Source: Myxococcales bacterium
Lineage (GTDB): Bacteria; Myxococcota_A; Polyangia; Nannocystales; Nannocystaceae
Direction: 5' to 3'
Length of the DNA stretch: 64,000 nt
NCBI GenBank assembly: GCA_020633335.1
Contig: JACKDU010000011.1
Span: forward strand, 124,001-188,000
This document shows, piece by piece, positions 1-8,238 of this stretch. A program made the position numbers and the translations under genes. Positions within the stretch are counted from its first letter, which is position 1. Each line of letters opens with the position of its first letter. The notes below the pieces were generated by a model. That model did no database searches. It was not told where the DNA came from and saw only the letters and a list, made by a program, of their open reading frames with translations.

Positions 1-1435
1 GCGCCTTCAGGTCGTCGCCGAGGCAGGCGGCGTCGAGCACCCGATCGAGCGCCGGATCCGGCGCCCGCGCCCACTCGTCGTTCGCCCCGCGCTCGCCGTC
101 GTCGCCGCGGACGTGGCCGCTCCGCTCGCCGCGGAGGCGGATGTTGTCGCGGACGGTGGTCGAGAAGAGGAAGGGGTCCTGGGGGACGACCGCGAGGCCC
201 TGGCGGAGGCGCGCCTGATCCATCGCCGAGACGTCGTGGCCGTCGACCAGGATCGTCCCCGCCGGCGGCTCGTAGACCCGGCCGAGGAGGTGGATCAGCG
301 TGGTCTTGCCGGCGCCGGTGTGGCCGAAGATCCCGAGGGTGCCGCCGGGCGCGACCCGGGCCGAGATCCCGCGGAGCGCCGGCTCCTCGCTCCCCGGATA
401 GGCGAAGGTGAGGTCACGGAGCTCGAGCGCCGGCGGCCGCGCGAGCGCGTAGGTGTCGGTCGCCGGCGGGATCCCGGAGGGCGTCTCCATCACCCCGTCG
501 ATCCGCCCGAGGGCGACGATCCCCCGCGAGATCGAGGTGAGCACCCAGGCGACCGCGGTCAGGAGGCCGACCAGCGAGATCAGCAGCGTGGTGAAGGTCG
601 CGAGGTCGCCGACCTGGAGCTCGCCGCCGATCACCCGGTCGCCGCCGACCCAGAGGACGAAGCCGGCGCCGATGAGCCCGGAGAAGGTGAGCACCGGCAT
701 CGCGAAGGCCCGCAGGCGGGCGACCGTCATCAGGAGGTCGAGGTACTCCTGGTTGCGATCCTCGAAGCGCCGGATCATCGCCTCCTCGGCCGCATGCGAG
801 CGGACGGTGGCGACCCCGGCGTAGGTCTCGAGGACCCGATCGGAGAGGGCGGCCAGGCGCTCGAGCGAGCGGCGGATCAGCGTGTAGAACGAGCCGACCA
901 CCCGCCACATGTAGATCGCCCCGAGGCTCACCGGCGCGAGGCACCAGAGCGTGAGGACCGGGTCGGTGCTCCACATCTGCCCGAGGTGCATCGGGATCGC
1001 GACGACGACGTTGCAGATCTGGAGGCCGGCGAAGCCGATCAGGAGGCGCACCGACGAGATGTCGTTGGTCGCCACGCTCACCAGCTCGCCGATCTTGCGG
1101 CGGACGTAGAAGGGCCGGGGGAGCGCGATCAGGTGGCGGAAGAGGTCGACCGCCAGGCGCAGCTCGACCTCGCGGCCGGGGTTGAAGAAGAGGGTGCGCG
1201 AGAGGGTGCGGGCGACGACGACCACCAGCGCCCAGAGCATCATCTCGCTCGCCAGCCCCTGGCCCGCGCTGATCGCCGCCTCGCTCGCCTCGCCGAGGGT
1301 GTTGAGCGCCGCGCCGATCAGCGCCGGGATCCGCACCACCGCGTAGTTGGTGAGCAGGAGCATCACCAACCCGAGCGCGTATTGCGGGAGGTTGCGCGCG
1401 GCGTAGCGGGCGAAGAAGCGGAGGATGAGTCGCAC
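1..1435 (-). CDS. ABC transporter, fused permease and ATP-binding domains (partial)
   Basis: This is a half-transporter of the exporter type (ABC transmembrane type 1 plus nucleotide-binding domain), expected in the inner membrane as a dimer; the substrate is not predictable. The translation starts at a GTG (MRLILRFFARYAARNLP) and has hydrophobic segments over roughly the first 320 residues. A Walker A GHTGAGKT lies near residue 371 and a Q-loop VVPQDPFLF near residue 416. The signature motif, Walker B and the C-terminus lie beyond the left edge, so about 478 residues are visible. The start has no clear ribosome site. The next gene upstream on the same strand ends in a strong terminator, so this gene is probably transcribed on its own. 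The family call is firm, the exact start less so. Confidence 0.9.
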   Translation of the reverse strand, partial: MRLILRFFARYAARNLPQYALGLVMLLLTNYAVVRIPALIGAALNTLGEASEAAISAGQGLASEMMLWALVVVVARTLSRTLFFNPGREVELRLAVDLFRHLIALPRPFYVRRKIGELVSVATNDISSVRLLIGFAGLQICNVVVAIPMHLGQMWSTDPVLTLWCLAPVSLGAIYMWRVVGSFYTLIRRSLERLAALSDRVLETYAGVATVRSHAAEEAMIRRFEDRNQEYLDLLMTVARLRAFAMPVLTFSGLIGAGFVLWVGGDRVIGGELQVGDLATFTTLLISLVGLLTAVAWVLTSISRGIVALGRIDGVMETPSGIPPATDTYALARPPALELRDLTFAYPGSEEPALRGISARVAPGGTLGIFGHTGAGKTTLIHLLGRVYEPPAGTILVDGHDVSAMDQARLRQGLAVVPQDPFLFSTTVRDNIRLRGERSGHVRGDDGERGANDEWARAPDPALDRVLDAACLGDDLKA

Positions 1436-1520
1436 GGAGAGGGGGGCCTATTCCTACGACAAGTCCGGCGCGATGCAGACGCCGTCGGCGAAAAAAGGCG
1501 GCGTCAGGGGGCGCTCGGGC

Positions 1521-1555
1521 AAAAAAAAACGGGCCGGGCGCAGGGCCCGACCCGT
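1521..1555 (-). terminator. Rho-independent terminator of the small Ala/Glu lipoprotein
   Basis: Read on the minus strand, a 10-bp GC stem (1530-1539 paired with 1545-1554, one mismatch, 5-nt loop) is followed directly by nine T residues (1529-1521). It is the only textbook stem-plus-U-tract terminator of the window and lies about 20 nt after the stop of the 72-residue lipoprotein gene. Confidence 0.9.
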
Positions 1556-1574
1556 CTTGGCGCGACCGAGTGAA

Positions 1575-1793
1575 TTACTCGGCGGCAGCCTCCTCGCCAC
1601 CCTCCTCGGCGGCCTCCTCGGAGGACTCCTCGGCGGCCTCCTCGGAGGCCTCCTCGGCGGGCGCCTCCTCGGCGGGGGCGGCCTCGGCGGGCGCGGCGGC
1701 CTCGTCCGGGTTGGTGGTCTCGGCCTTGTCCTTGCAGCCGACGGTCATCAGGGAAAGAGCGCCGAAAGCGGCGACGATGATGGCAGTCTTCAT
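1575..1793 (-). CDS. small Ala/Glu-rich lipoprotein
   Basis: This is a 72-residue predicted lipoprotein. MKTAIIVAAFGALSLMTVGC is a short signal peptide ending in a lipobox with Cys20. The rest is an imperfect repeat of Ala, Glu and Pro (units such as APAEEAP and EEAAEE), very acidic and probably disordered. The start at 1793 is chosen because AGGAG stands 7 nt before the ATG and the lipobox lies at the right distance; the longer open frame upstream lacks a signal sequence. A strong terminator follows, so it is a monocistronic, possibly abundant envelope protein. No known family was recognised, and the function is unknown. Confidence 0.8.
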   Translation of the reverse strand: MKTAIIVAAFGALSLMTVGCKDKAETTNPDEAAAPAEAAPAEEAPAEEASEEAAEESSEEAAEEGGEEAAAE

Positions 1794-1917
1794 GGATTTC
1801 TCCTGCTCCCCAACTCGGGGATGGTTGTCCCCCATCGGGGGTGACGTCGGGTTGAGACGTCCGGTTGAACTGAGACGGGGGGATACCTTACTTCGCCGGC
1901 AAATTCCAGAGATCGGC

Positions 1918-1942
1918 GCGTGATCAGGTGCGCGGATCACGC
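1918..1942. promoter_or_regulatory. inverted repeat GCGTGATC-N9-GATCACGC upstream of the small lipoprotein gene
   Basis: A perfect 8-bp inverted repeat with a 9-nt spacer lies in the 225-nt gap between two minus-strand lipoprotein genes, about 125 nt before the start of the 72-residue protein. Size and symmetry suit a dimeric repressor or activator site. No regulator gene is adjacent, so the assignment is tentative. Confidence 0.35.
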
Positions 1943-2018
1943 TTATGCCTAGATCATGCTCGCCAGAGCGCAGCGCGGCGGCCGCCTGAGCGATGACGCA
2001 GCCTGACGCTGCGCGCGC

Positions 2019-2705
2019 CTACTCGGCGCCGCCCTCCTCCTCGCCTTCCTTCTCCTTGTAGAACTTGTTCACGACGAGGTCCTCGTCCTTCTCGATCTCA
2101 TCGAGGGCCGCGTCGATCTTGTCGAGCTGCTCGCCGATCTCCTTGATCGCCTCGGGGTAGCGCTCGCTCGCCGGGGTCTCGGGCGTGAGCTCGTTGACCA
2201 GCTCATCCCAGCTCCGCAGCGCCGTGATCAGCAGCTCGTTGGTCTTGCCGCCGCGGGCGTTGTTCTCGCTGAGGCGGACCTGCTCCTTCATCAGCGCGCG
2301 CGCCGGCTTGGTGAACTTCTGGGCGAACTTGTCGAAGGCCTTCTGCGGGTCCTTCGCCTTCTCCCACTTCGCGCCCTCGGCCTGGAGCTCGGTGAGGCGA
2401 TCGCGGAAGTCCTTGCTGAGCTTGCGGTACTCGGCGAGTCGGGTCTTGACGAACTCTCGCTCGCCCTTCTCCATCTCCGCCATGTTCTTCTCGGCGAGCT
2501 CCTTGGGGTCGACGAAGCCGGCCTTGCGCCGGGCCTCGGCGAGCTCCTCCGGGGTCATCTCGCTCTTCTTGTCGGTCTTGAGCTCCGACGTCTTCTTCGA
2601 CGCCGGGCCGATCTGATCGGCGATCGACTTGCGCTCGCCACCGTCGCCGCAGGCGCTGAGGGCGAGGACGAAGGCTCCAATGACTAGGGTCCGGGTGTTC
2701 GACAT
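2019..2705 (-). CDS. charged, coiled-coil lipoprotein of unknown function
   Basis: This is a 228-residue predicted lipoprotein. MSNTRTLVIGAFVLALSAC gives a lipobox with Cys19. The mature part is almost entirely charged and helical (runs of Lys, Glu, Ala), consistent with a periplasmic coiled coil, and ends in a Glu/Gly-rich tail. The start at 2705 is set by AGGAG 7 nt before the ATG. The open frame continues much further upstream, but that part is antisense to the XdhC-like gene and has no signal peptide. A TAGAGT hexamer about 35 nt before the start fits a leadered promoter. No family was recognised. Confidence 0.8.
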   Translation of the reverse strand: MSNTRTLVIGAFVLALSACGDGGERKSIADQIGPASKKTSELKTDKKSEMTPEELAEARRKAGFVDPKELAEKNMAEMEKGEREFVKTRLAEYRKLSKDFRDRLTELQAEGAKWEKAKDPQKAFDKFAQKFTKPARALMKEQVRLSENNARGGKTNELLITALRSWDELVNELTPETPASERYPEAIKEIGEQLDKIDAALDEIEKDEDLVVNKFYKEKEGEEEGGAE

Positions 2706-2755
2706 GACCTGCTCCTTGGGCTGCTCGGCGGCGACTCTACCACGGCGGGCGCTGC

Positions 2756-2761
2756 TACACT
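2756..2761 (+). promoter_or_regulatory. leaderless-type -10 element of the XdhC-like gene
   Basis: TACACT ends 7 nt before the GTG start and there is no Shine-Dalgarno in the gap, so transcription would begin at or next to the start codon. Confidence 0.5.
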
Positions 2762-2768
2762 CCGCCCG

Positions 2769-3626
2769 GTGTCCGCCGCTTCTCTCCTCGAGGTGACCGA
2801 GGCGATCGCCCGGGTCCTCCGCGGCCAGCGTCCGGGGCCTGCCGCCCTCGCGACGGTGATCGGCCGCGCCGGCTCGGCCCCCCAGGCGATCGGCGCCCGG
2901 CTCCTCCTCTGCGCCGACGGAACGTTGATCGGTACGGTCGGCGGCGGGGCGATCGAGGCCCAGGTCCTCGACGCCTGCCGCCAGACCCTCGTCGACGGTC
3001 AGACCCGGCGGGTCGAGGCGCACCTCGTCCGCGACCTCGGGATGTGCTGCGGCGGGTCGATGGAGGTCTTCGTGGAGCACCTGCAGGCCGCCGAGCGGCT
3101 CATTCTCATCGGCGCTGGCCATGTCGCCCAGGCGATCGCCCCCCTCGCCCTCGGCGTCGGCTTCCGGGTGGTGGTCGTCGACGATCGCGACGAGCTCCTC
3201 GGGCACCCGGCCTTCGAAGGGGCCGAGCGCCTCGCCTACGACGTCGACGAGCTCGCCGACGGGCTCGGCGTCGGGGAGGCGAGCGATCACCTGGTGATCC
3301 TCACCCGCGATCACCAGCGGGATCAGGTCGCCCTCGCGGCGCTCCTCCGGAGGCCGCACCGCTACCTCGGGATGATCGGCTCGCGCCGCAAGGTCCACAC
3401 CGTCCTCGCGCGGGTGCTCCGGCGGGAGCGGGAGCTCGGCCGGCCGGCGCCCGACCTCGCGCGGGTCCGCGCGCCGATCGGCCTCGCCCTCGGCGGCCGC
3501 ACCCCGGCCGAGATCGCGGTGAGCGTGATCGCCGAGCTCATCGCCCTCCGCCACGGCGGCTCCGGGGCGTCGATGAGCGTGGTCGACGAGGCCGCCGCGC
3601 GCCTCGCCGAGGACCCGGGGGCCTAG
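2769..3626 (+). CDS. xdhC: XdhC/CoxI family protein (molybdenum cofactor insertion)
   Basis: XdhC-type proteins bind molybdenum cofactor and hand it to xanthine dehydrogenase-like enzymes. The 285-residue product shows the family landmarks in order: the N-terminal XdhC/CoxI region with GTVGGGAIE; a Cys pair in LGMCCGGSMEVF; a Rossmann-like segment LILIGAGHVAQAI; then YLGMIGSRRK and IGLALGGRTPAEIAVSV, typical of the C-terminal domain. The GTG start is supported by the TACACT hexamer 7 nt upstream. A MocA-like nucleotidyltransferase lies 2 kb downstream on the same strand, matching the cofactor context, but no molybdoenzyme gene is in the window. The family assignment is firm; the client enzyme is unknown. 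Confidence 0.9.
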   Translation: MSAASLLEVTEAIARVLRGQRPGPAALATVIGRAGSAPQAIGARLLLCADGTLIGTVGGGAIEAQVLDACRQTLVDGQTRRVEAHLVRDLGMCCGGSMEVFVEHLQAAERLILIGAGHVAQAIAPLALGVGFRVVVVDDRDELLGHPAFEGAERLAYDVDELADGLGVGEASDHLVILTRDHQRDQVALAALLRRPHRYLGMIGSRRKVHTVLARVLRRERELGRPAPDLARVRAPIGLALGGRTPAEIAVSVIAELIALRHGGSGASMSVVDEAAARLAEDPGA

Positions 3627-3772
3627 GATCACCTCGCGCTCGCGGTCGCCTCGTCGCGCCCCTCGTCCGGGTCGCGGTGAGCTCGAAGAGCGCCCTGCGC
3701 CGCCGAACGAGCGCCCTGAAGCGCTCCCCGGCGACTCACACCGCCGTCGTCGCGCGGTGATGGCGCGGTTGG

Positions 3773-3778
3773 TACACT
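3773..3778 (+). promoter_or_regulatory. leaderless-type -10 element of the large lipoprotein gene
   Basis: TACACT ends 8 nt before the ATG at 3787, with no Shine-Dalgarno between. It supports 3787 over the earlier in-frame start at 3757. Confidence 0.5.
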
Positions 3779-3786
3779 GCCCGGCG

Positions 3787-5595
3787 ATGTCCCCCCGCTC
3801 CCTGGCCCTCTCGGTCGCCGCCCTGGTCGCGACCTCGCCGCTCGCCTGCAAGAACAAGAAGGAGTCGCCGGAGATCCCGGTGGTCGACGACGAGGCCCAG
3901 ACCGCGCCGCCGCCGGTCGCCGTCGCCGCGCCCGACGAGGCGCCCGCCAGCGACGGCCCGCGGATCCACGTTCGCGCCAGCGCCCGCGAGCTCGACGACG
4001 TGTTCGCGTGGGTCAAGGTCGTCTCCGCCGCCTGGGCCGACGCCCCCTTCGACGTCCCCGCCCAGGTCCAGGCGATGCTCCTCCAGCTCGGCTACGGGCC
4101 GACGATGTGGACCAGCCTCGACTGGCAGGGGGTGATGGCGGTCGACGTCCTCTTCCCCCTCAGCGACGACGCCGCGCCCGGCGATCTCCGGGCCTACGGC
4201 ACCCTCGCCACCGCCAACGCGCGGGCGGTCCTCGACGCGGTCCCGGAGAGCCGGCGCCCGCAGCCGCTCGGCAACGGGATGTGGGAGATGGTCGAGGAGA
4301 CGATGCGGGTGCTCTTCCGCGAGCAGCCGCGGGCCCTCGAGTTCGCCCTGGTCGCCGGCGACCTCGATCAGGCGCCGGGGCTGGTGGTCGGGGCCGGCAG
4401 CGGCCGGCGGATCCAGGTCGTCGCCGATCAGATCCCCGAGGGCTGGCTGCGGGCCAGCGAGTTCCTCGACATCCCGGGCGAGAGCCCGCGCGGCCGGCAG
4501 ATCGACGCGGTCTCGGGCGAGCTCTCCGAGCTCCGCTTCGAGGTCGAGGCCGGCACCCAGCGCGACCTCACCCTCGAGCTCGCCGCCCGCGGGCCCTTCG
4601 CCCGCCTCGGCCTCGACCCGGTCGGCCAGCCCCGCAAGGCGCTCCTGCCGGTCGAGAATTGGCTGCCCGGGGCGCCGGTCGCCGCGGTCGAGGTGTCGTG
4701 GGGCTCGCCGATGCTCCTCCACAAGATGCTCGATCGCTCCTTGCCCCTCGACCAGATCCCGGCGCCCTTCGACAAGATGGCCCGCGACGCGGTCGGCTCG
4801 GCCCACGCGCTCCTCGACGAGGTCAAGGGCGACGCGGTGATCGGCCTCTACCTCTCCAAGAGCGGCAAGGTCGCGCTGGTCCTCGCCGCCGAGGTCGCCA
4901 ACCCGGGCGCCGCCAAGGGGCAGCTCCGCACGCTCACCGGCTCGCTCGCCGCCGCCCTCGAGGGCTACCGCGAGCTCGCCGGCGGGGCCAAGGACGCGGC
5001 CTTCAAGGTCACCCTCGCCCAGGACGGCGGCCGCCTCGGCAGCGACAAGGTCGACCTCCTCGCCGTCTCTGTCCCGAAGAACATGGAGCAGGAGGCGGCC
5101 AAGGCGGCCTACGCCCTGAGCAAGAAGAAGGAGCTCGAGATCCTCGCCGGGGTCCGCGACCAGGTGGCGATCCTGGCGATCGGCGGCGGCGCGGCCGAGG
5201 TCTTCGCCGACAAGAAGGCGGGCACCCTGACCGGCGACGGCGGCCTCACCCTCGCCCGCGGGGTGAGCGGCGGCTGCAACATCTGTGTCGGCGTCGATCC
5301 GGTCGGCCTCGGCCGCCTGGCGGCGACGGTCGCCCGCGACGGCGCCGACGATCCGGCGCAGGCGAAGGAGATCGGCAAGCTCCTCAGCGAGCTCAACCGC
5401 CTCGGCGAGATCGGCGATCTCGGCCTCGGGATCCACGTCGCCGCCGACCGCGGGGCGATCGCGCTGGTCGCCTCGCGGGCGCTCCTCGTGCCGCCCGCGG
5501 CGACCTCCAAGAAGATCCGCGAGATCCTGGAGCGCCTCTGGGAGCCCTACTTCGAGGGCGAGCCCGAGGAGCCGCGGGCGGTCCGCGCCCGCTAG
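3787..5595 (+). CDS. large predicted lipoprotein of unknown function
   Basis: This is a 602-residue predicted lipoprotein: MSPRSLALSVAALVATSPLAC with Cys21, then a short charged and Pro/Ala-rich linker, then one long globular region. Mixed alpha/beta segments and many Val/Leu/Ala strands suggest a soluble periplasmic or surface domain, and a Cys pair is seen in GGCNICVGVD near residue 500. It sits between the XdhC-like and MocA-like genes, 12 nt before the latter, so it may be co-transcribed with the molybdenum-cofactor gene, though a direct link is unproven. No family was recognised from the sequence. Confidence 0.75.
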   Translation: MSPRSLALSVAALVATSPLACKNKKESPEIPVVDDEAQTAPPPVAVAAPDEAPASDGPRIHVRASARELDDVFAWVKVVSAAWADAPFDVPAQVQAMLLQLGYGPTMWTSLDWQGVMAVDVLFPLSDDAAPGDLRAYGTLATANARAVLDAVPESRRPQPLGNGMWEMVEETMRVLFREQPRALEFALVAGDLDQAPGLVVGAGSGRRIQVVADQIPEGWLRASEFLDIPGESPRGRQIDAVSGELSELRFEVEAGTQRDLTLELAARGPFARLGLDPVGQPRKALLPVENWLPGAPVAAVEVSWGSPMLLHKMLDRSLPLDQIPAPFDKMARDAVGSAHALLDEVKGDAVIGLYLSKSGKVALVLAAEVANPGAAKGQLRTLTGSLAAALEGYRELAGGAKDAAFKVTLAQDGGRLGSDKVDLLAVSVPKNMEQEAAKAAYALSKKKELEILAGVRDQVAILAIGGGAAEVFADKKAGTLTGDGGLTLARGVSGGCNICVGVDPVGLGRLAATVARDGADDPAQAKEIGKLLSELNRLGEIGDLGLGIHVAADRGAIALVASRALLVPPAATSKKIREILERLWEPYFEGEPEEPRAVRAR

Positions 5596-5607
5596 CGACG
5601 CGCGCCG

Positions 5608-6219
5608 ATGGGCGGCCTCGCGGCGGTAGTCCTGGCGGCCGGCGCCGGCACCCGGATGGGCGCCCCCAAGGCGCTCCTCCGCCTCGGCGGGCGGAGCTTC
5701 GTCCGCCGGGCGATCGCCCTCGCCGAGGCCGCCGGCGCCGCGCCGATCGTCGCGGTCGCCGGCGCGGTCCCGCTGCCGCCGGCCGAGCTCGGGTCGGCCC
5801 GCGCCGTCGTCAACACCGACTGGCCGAAGGGACAGATGTCGAGCCTCCAGGTCGGCCTCGCGGCGATCGCCGGCGCCGCCCCGGACGGGGTGCTGGTCCT
5901 CACCGTCGATCGCCCCCACGTCGCGCCGGCGACCGTCGTCGCCCTCGCCGAGGCCCACCGCGGGGATCCGAGCGCGATCTGGCAGCCGGCGCTCGCGGGT
6001 CGCCGCGGCCACCCGATCCTCTATCCCGGCGACCTGATCGCCGCGCTCCGCGAGCTGGCGAGCGACGAGGGCCCGCGCGCCTGGCTGCGCTCGCCGGCGA
6101 TCGCCGGACGTCGCCACGAGCTCGCGGTCGACGACCCGGCAATCGTCGAGAACATCGACACGCCCGGGGATCTCCGCCGCCTGACGGGAGATCCTGCGAT
6201 CCGGCCCGCGGCCCGCTGA
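5608..6219 (+). CDS. MocA-like nucleotidyltransferase (molybdenum cofactor)
   Basis: This is a 203-residue NTP-transferase of the MobA/MocA type, which attaches a nucleotide (usually CMP) to molybdopterin cofactor in the cytoplasm. The N-terminal AAVVLAAGAGTRMGAPKALLRL is the classic nucleotide-binding loop (LAAGxGxRMGxxK). LTVDRPHV carries the metal-binding Asp region, and RRGHPILY with VDDPAIVENIDTPGDL matches the C-terminal half of MocA proteins. It starts 12 nt after the large lipoprotein gene and shares its strand with the XdhC-like gene, so a cofactor-maturation unit is likely. One copy of the dispersed palindrome sits in frame at 5818-5837, encoding the DWPKGQ stretch. Confidence 0.88.
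   Translation: MGGLAAVVLAAGAGTRMGAPKALLRLGGRSFVRRAIALAEAAGAAPIVAVAGAVPLPPAELGSARAVVNTDWPKGQMSSLQVGLAAIAGAAPDGVLVLTVDRPHVAPATVVALAEAHRGDPSAIWQPALAGRRGHPILYPGDLIAALRELASDEGPRAWLRSPAIAGRRHELAVDDPAIVENIDTPGDLRRLTGDPAIRPAAR
5818..5837. repeat. dispersed interrupted palindrome (copy 1)
   Basis: Arms GACTGGCC and GGACAGAT around GAAG, inside the MocA-like gene. It introduces a GGA codon that is uncommon here. Confidence 0.5.
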
Positions 6220-6445
6220 AGGGCGCCGGGGTCCCGACGCCGCGCCGGGCCGCCAGCCGCCGTCGAGGCCAGGTCCGCGCGCTCCTGCGTCGGCGTCAGC
6301 CGCGACGCTCTCCTCGTCACGACGCCGCGTCCGCGCGGACCCGAGCCTCGCCGGCCTGCAGACCTCCGCGGCTCCGCGCCCCCGGCCATGCCCGTCATTG
6401 GGGGCGCAGGTGGCCCTTTGACAGCGTAGCCGGGACCCTCGCACC

Positions 6446-8227
6446 ATGGATCACATGGTCGATCTGAGCTGGGGATCCTCTCGGCATGTCCTCGGGGGGC
6501 TAGCCCTCCTGGCAGGGGCCGCGCTCTCGGGTTGCTATTCCGGCGCGCCCGCCCGCGAGAGCGAGGGCGACGCGGCGAGCGCCACTGACTCTGCGTCAGA
6601 TTCGGCGTCGGCGTCGGCGTCGGCGTCGGCGAGCGGGACCGGCGGCGACACCGACACCGCCGGAGACACCGACGGCGGCGCGGCGGCGGCCCTCCCCGAC
6701 ACCTCGCGCTTCCCCCGGCTCAGCCATCGCCAGTGGGAGAACTCGATCCGCGACCTCTTCCTCTTGGGACAGGTCACCGGCAAGTCGGATCTCTTCATCG
6801 GCGATCCGATCAGCGGCGGCTACGACAACAACAGCGAGAAGCTGGTGGTGTCGGCGACGCTCTGGACCGACTACCAGCGGGCGGCCGAGGAGATCGCCGA
6901 GCAGGCGGTCAACGACCCCGGGATCATGGCGGCGATCGTCCCCGCGATCGACGGCGACTCGACCGCGAAGGCGAGCGCCTTCATCGAGTCCTTCGGGCGC
7001 CGGGTCTACCGCCGGCCGCTCACCCCCGAGGAGGTCACCCGCCACCTCGAGGTCTTCCAGGCGGGCGTCGGGATCGGCGGCGACGACGACCCCTTCAACT
7101 CGGGGATCCGGATCGTCATCCAGACCTTCCTCCAGTCGCCCCACTTCCTCTACCGGGTCGAGCTCAGCGACCAGCTCGACGGCGAGCGGATCCCGCTCAG
7201 CGGCTGGGAGCTGGCGAGCAAGCTCTCCTACATGCTCTGGGACACGATGCCCGACGAGCCGCTCTTCGCCGCCGCCGAGGCCGGCGAGCTCGACACCCTC
7301 GCCGGGATCGAGGCCGAGGCCAAGCGGATGCTCGCCGATCCCCGCGCCCGCGAGATGATCGCGTCTTTCCACTACCAGACGCTCCACGTCGAGCACTACA
7401 CCAAGATCAACAAGGACGCGGTCAAGTTCCCCGAGTTCCAGGAGTCGATGCGGGACATGATGATCGCCGAGACGATGACCTTCGTCGAGGACGTGGTCTT
7501 CGAGTCCGGCGGCGGCCTCACCGAGCTCCTCACCGCGCCCTACTCCTTCGTCAACAAGACCCTCGCGCCGCTCTACGGCCTCGACCCCGCCGCCTTCACC
7601 GACGAGCTCGAGGCGACCGAGCTCGACCCGAGCCAGCGCGCCGGCGTCCTCACCCACCTCGGCTTCCTCGCGGCCAACTCGAGCAACATCGAGAACGACC
7701 CGATCCACCGCGGCGTCTACCTCAACCTCCAGATCCTCTGCACCGGCCTGCCGCCGCCGCCCGACGTGGTCCCGCCGCCGCCGCCGCCGATGGAGGGCGA
7801 GACGCTCCGCGAGCGGATCGATCGCCACACCGGCAAGGGGACCTGCGGCGAGGCCTGCCACGGCACCCTGATCAACCCGCTCGGCTTCGCCTTCGAGAGC
7901 TTCGACCCGCTCGGCCGCTGGCAGACGATGGACGCCGGCAAGCCGGTCGACGTCACCGGCGAGTTCTACTTCAACCTCACGGGGGCGACCAAGTTCGACG
8001 GCGCCGTCCAGCTCGCCGATCTGATCGCCGAGAGCGAGGAGGCCCACCGCTGCTACGTCGGCCACCTCCTCGAGTACGGCTTCGCCCGCACCCAGCAGCT
8101 CGCCGACCGCGACATGATCGCCGAGATCGCCGAGCGCTCGCGCCTCGATGACCTGCCGATCACCGAGATCATCCTCGAGCTGACCAAGAGCGACGCCTTC
8201 CGCTTCCGCGCCCCGGTCGAGGGGTAG
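6446..8227 (+). CDS. DUF1592/DUF1588 family lipoprotein with CX3CH motif
   Basis: This is a 593-residue member of the myxobacterial/planctomycete DUF1592-DUF1588-DUF1585 family, usually encoded beside a DUF1552 protein; the biochemical role is not established. A signal peptide ends in a lipobox LSGC (Cys30 from this start), followed by a Ser/Ala/Asp linker containing a TCGGCG microsatellite. Then come a DUF1595-like stretch (FGRRVYRRPLTPEEV, about 180), the DUF1592 region (FLQSPHFLYRVEL, about 230), DUF1588 (VLTHLGFLAANS to CHGTLINPLGFAFESFD) and DUF1585 at the C-terminus. The expected heme-like motif reads CGEACH at about 467-472, one residue longer than CXXCH. An alternative ATG at 6455 is equally possible. 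The DUF1552 gene follows 11 nt downstream. Confidence 0.9.
   Translation: MDHMVDLSWGSSRHVLGGLALLAGAALSGCYSGAPARESEGDAASATDSASDSASASASASASGTGGDTDTAGDTDGGAAAALPDTSRFPRLSHRQWENSIRDLFLLGQVTGKSDLFIGDPISGGYDNNSEKLVVSATLWTDYQRAAEEIAEQAVNDPGIMAAIVPAIDGDSTAKASAFIESFGRRVYRRPLTPEEVTRHLEVFQAGVGIGGDDDPFNSGIRIVIQTFLQSPHFLYRVELSDQLDGERIPLSGWELASKLSYMLWDTMPDEPLFAAAEAGELDTLAGIEAEAKRMLADPRAREMIASFHYQTLHVEHYTKINKDAVKFPEFQESMRDMMIAETMTFVEDVVFESGGGLTELLTAPYSFVNKTLAPLYGLDPAAFTDELEATELDPSQRAGVLTHLGFLAANSSNIENDPIHRGVYLNLQILCTGLPPPPDVVPPPPPPMEGETLRERIDRHTGKGTCGEACHGTLINPLGFAFESFDPLGRWQTMDAGKPVDVTGEFYFNLTGATKFDGAVQLADLIAESEEAHRCYVGHLLEYGFARTQQLADRDMIAEIAERSRLDDLPITEIILELTKSDAFRFRAPVEG
6602..6631 (+). repeat. hexanucleotide microsatellite TCGGCG x5
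   Basis: Five perfect tandem copies encode a Ser-Ala linker after the lipobox of the DUF1592 protein. A multiple of three keeps the frame, so copy changes would alter only linker length. Confidence 0.9.
6755..6774. repeat. dispersed interrupted palindrome (copy 2, right arm only)
   Basis: The right arm GGACAGGT is intact after CTTG, while the left arm CTCTTCCT is degenerate. It lies inside the DUF1592 gene and brings in the rare codons TTG and GGA. Confidence 0.35.
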
Positions 8228-8238
8228 GAGAGACGACC

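Noticed and set aside
6418..6423. TTGACA 22 nt before the DUF1592 gene start
   Set aside because: No -10-like hexamer follows at 16-18 nt; the position would fall on the start codon itself.
7844..7861. Canonical cytochrome c heme site in the DUF1592 protein
   Set aside because: The motif is CX3CH, so a standard CXXCH heme attachment cannot be claimed.
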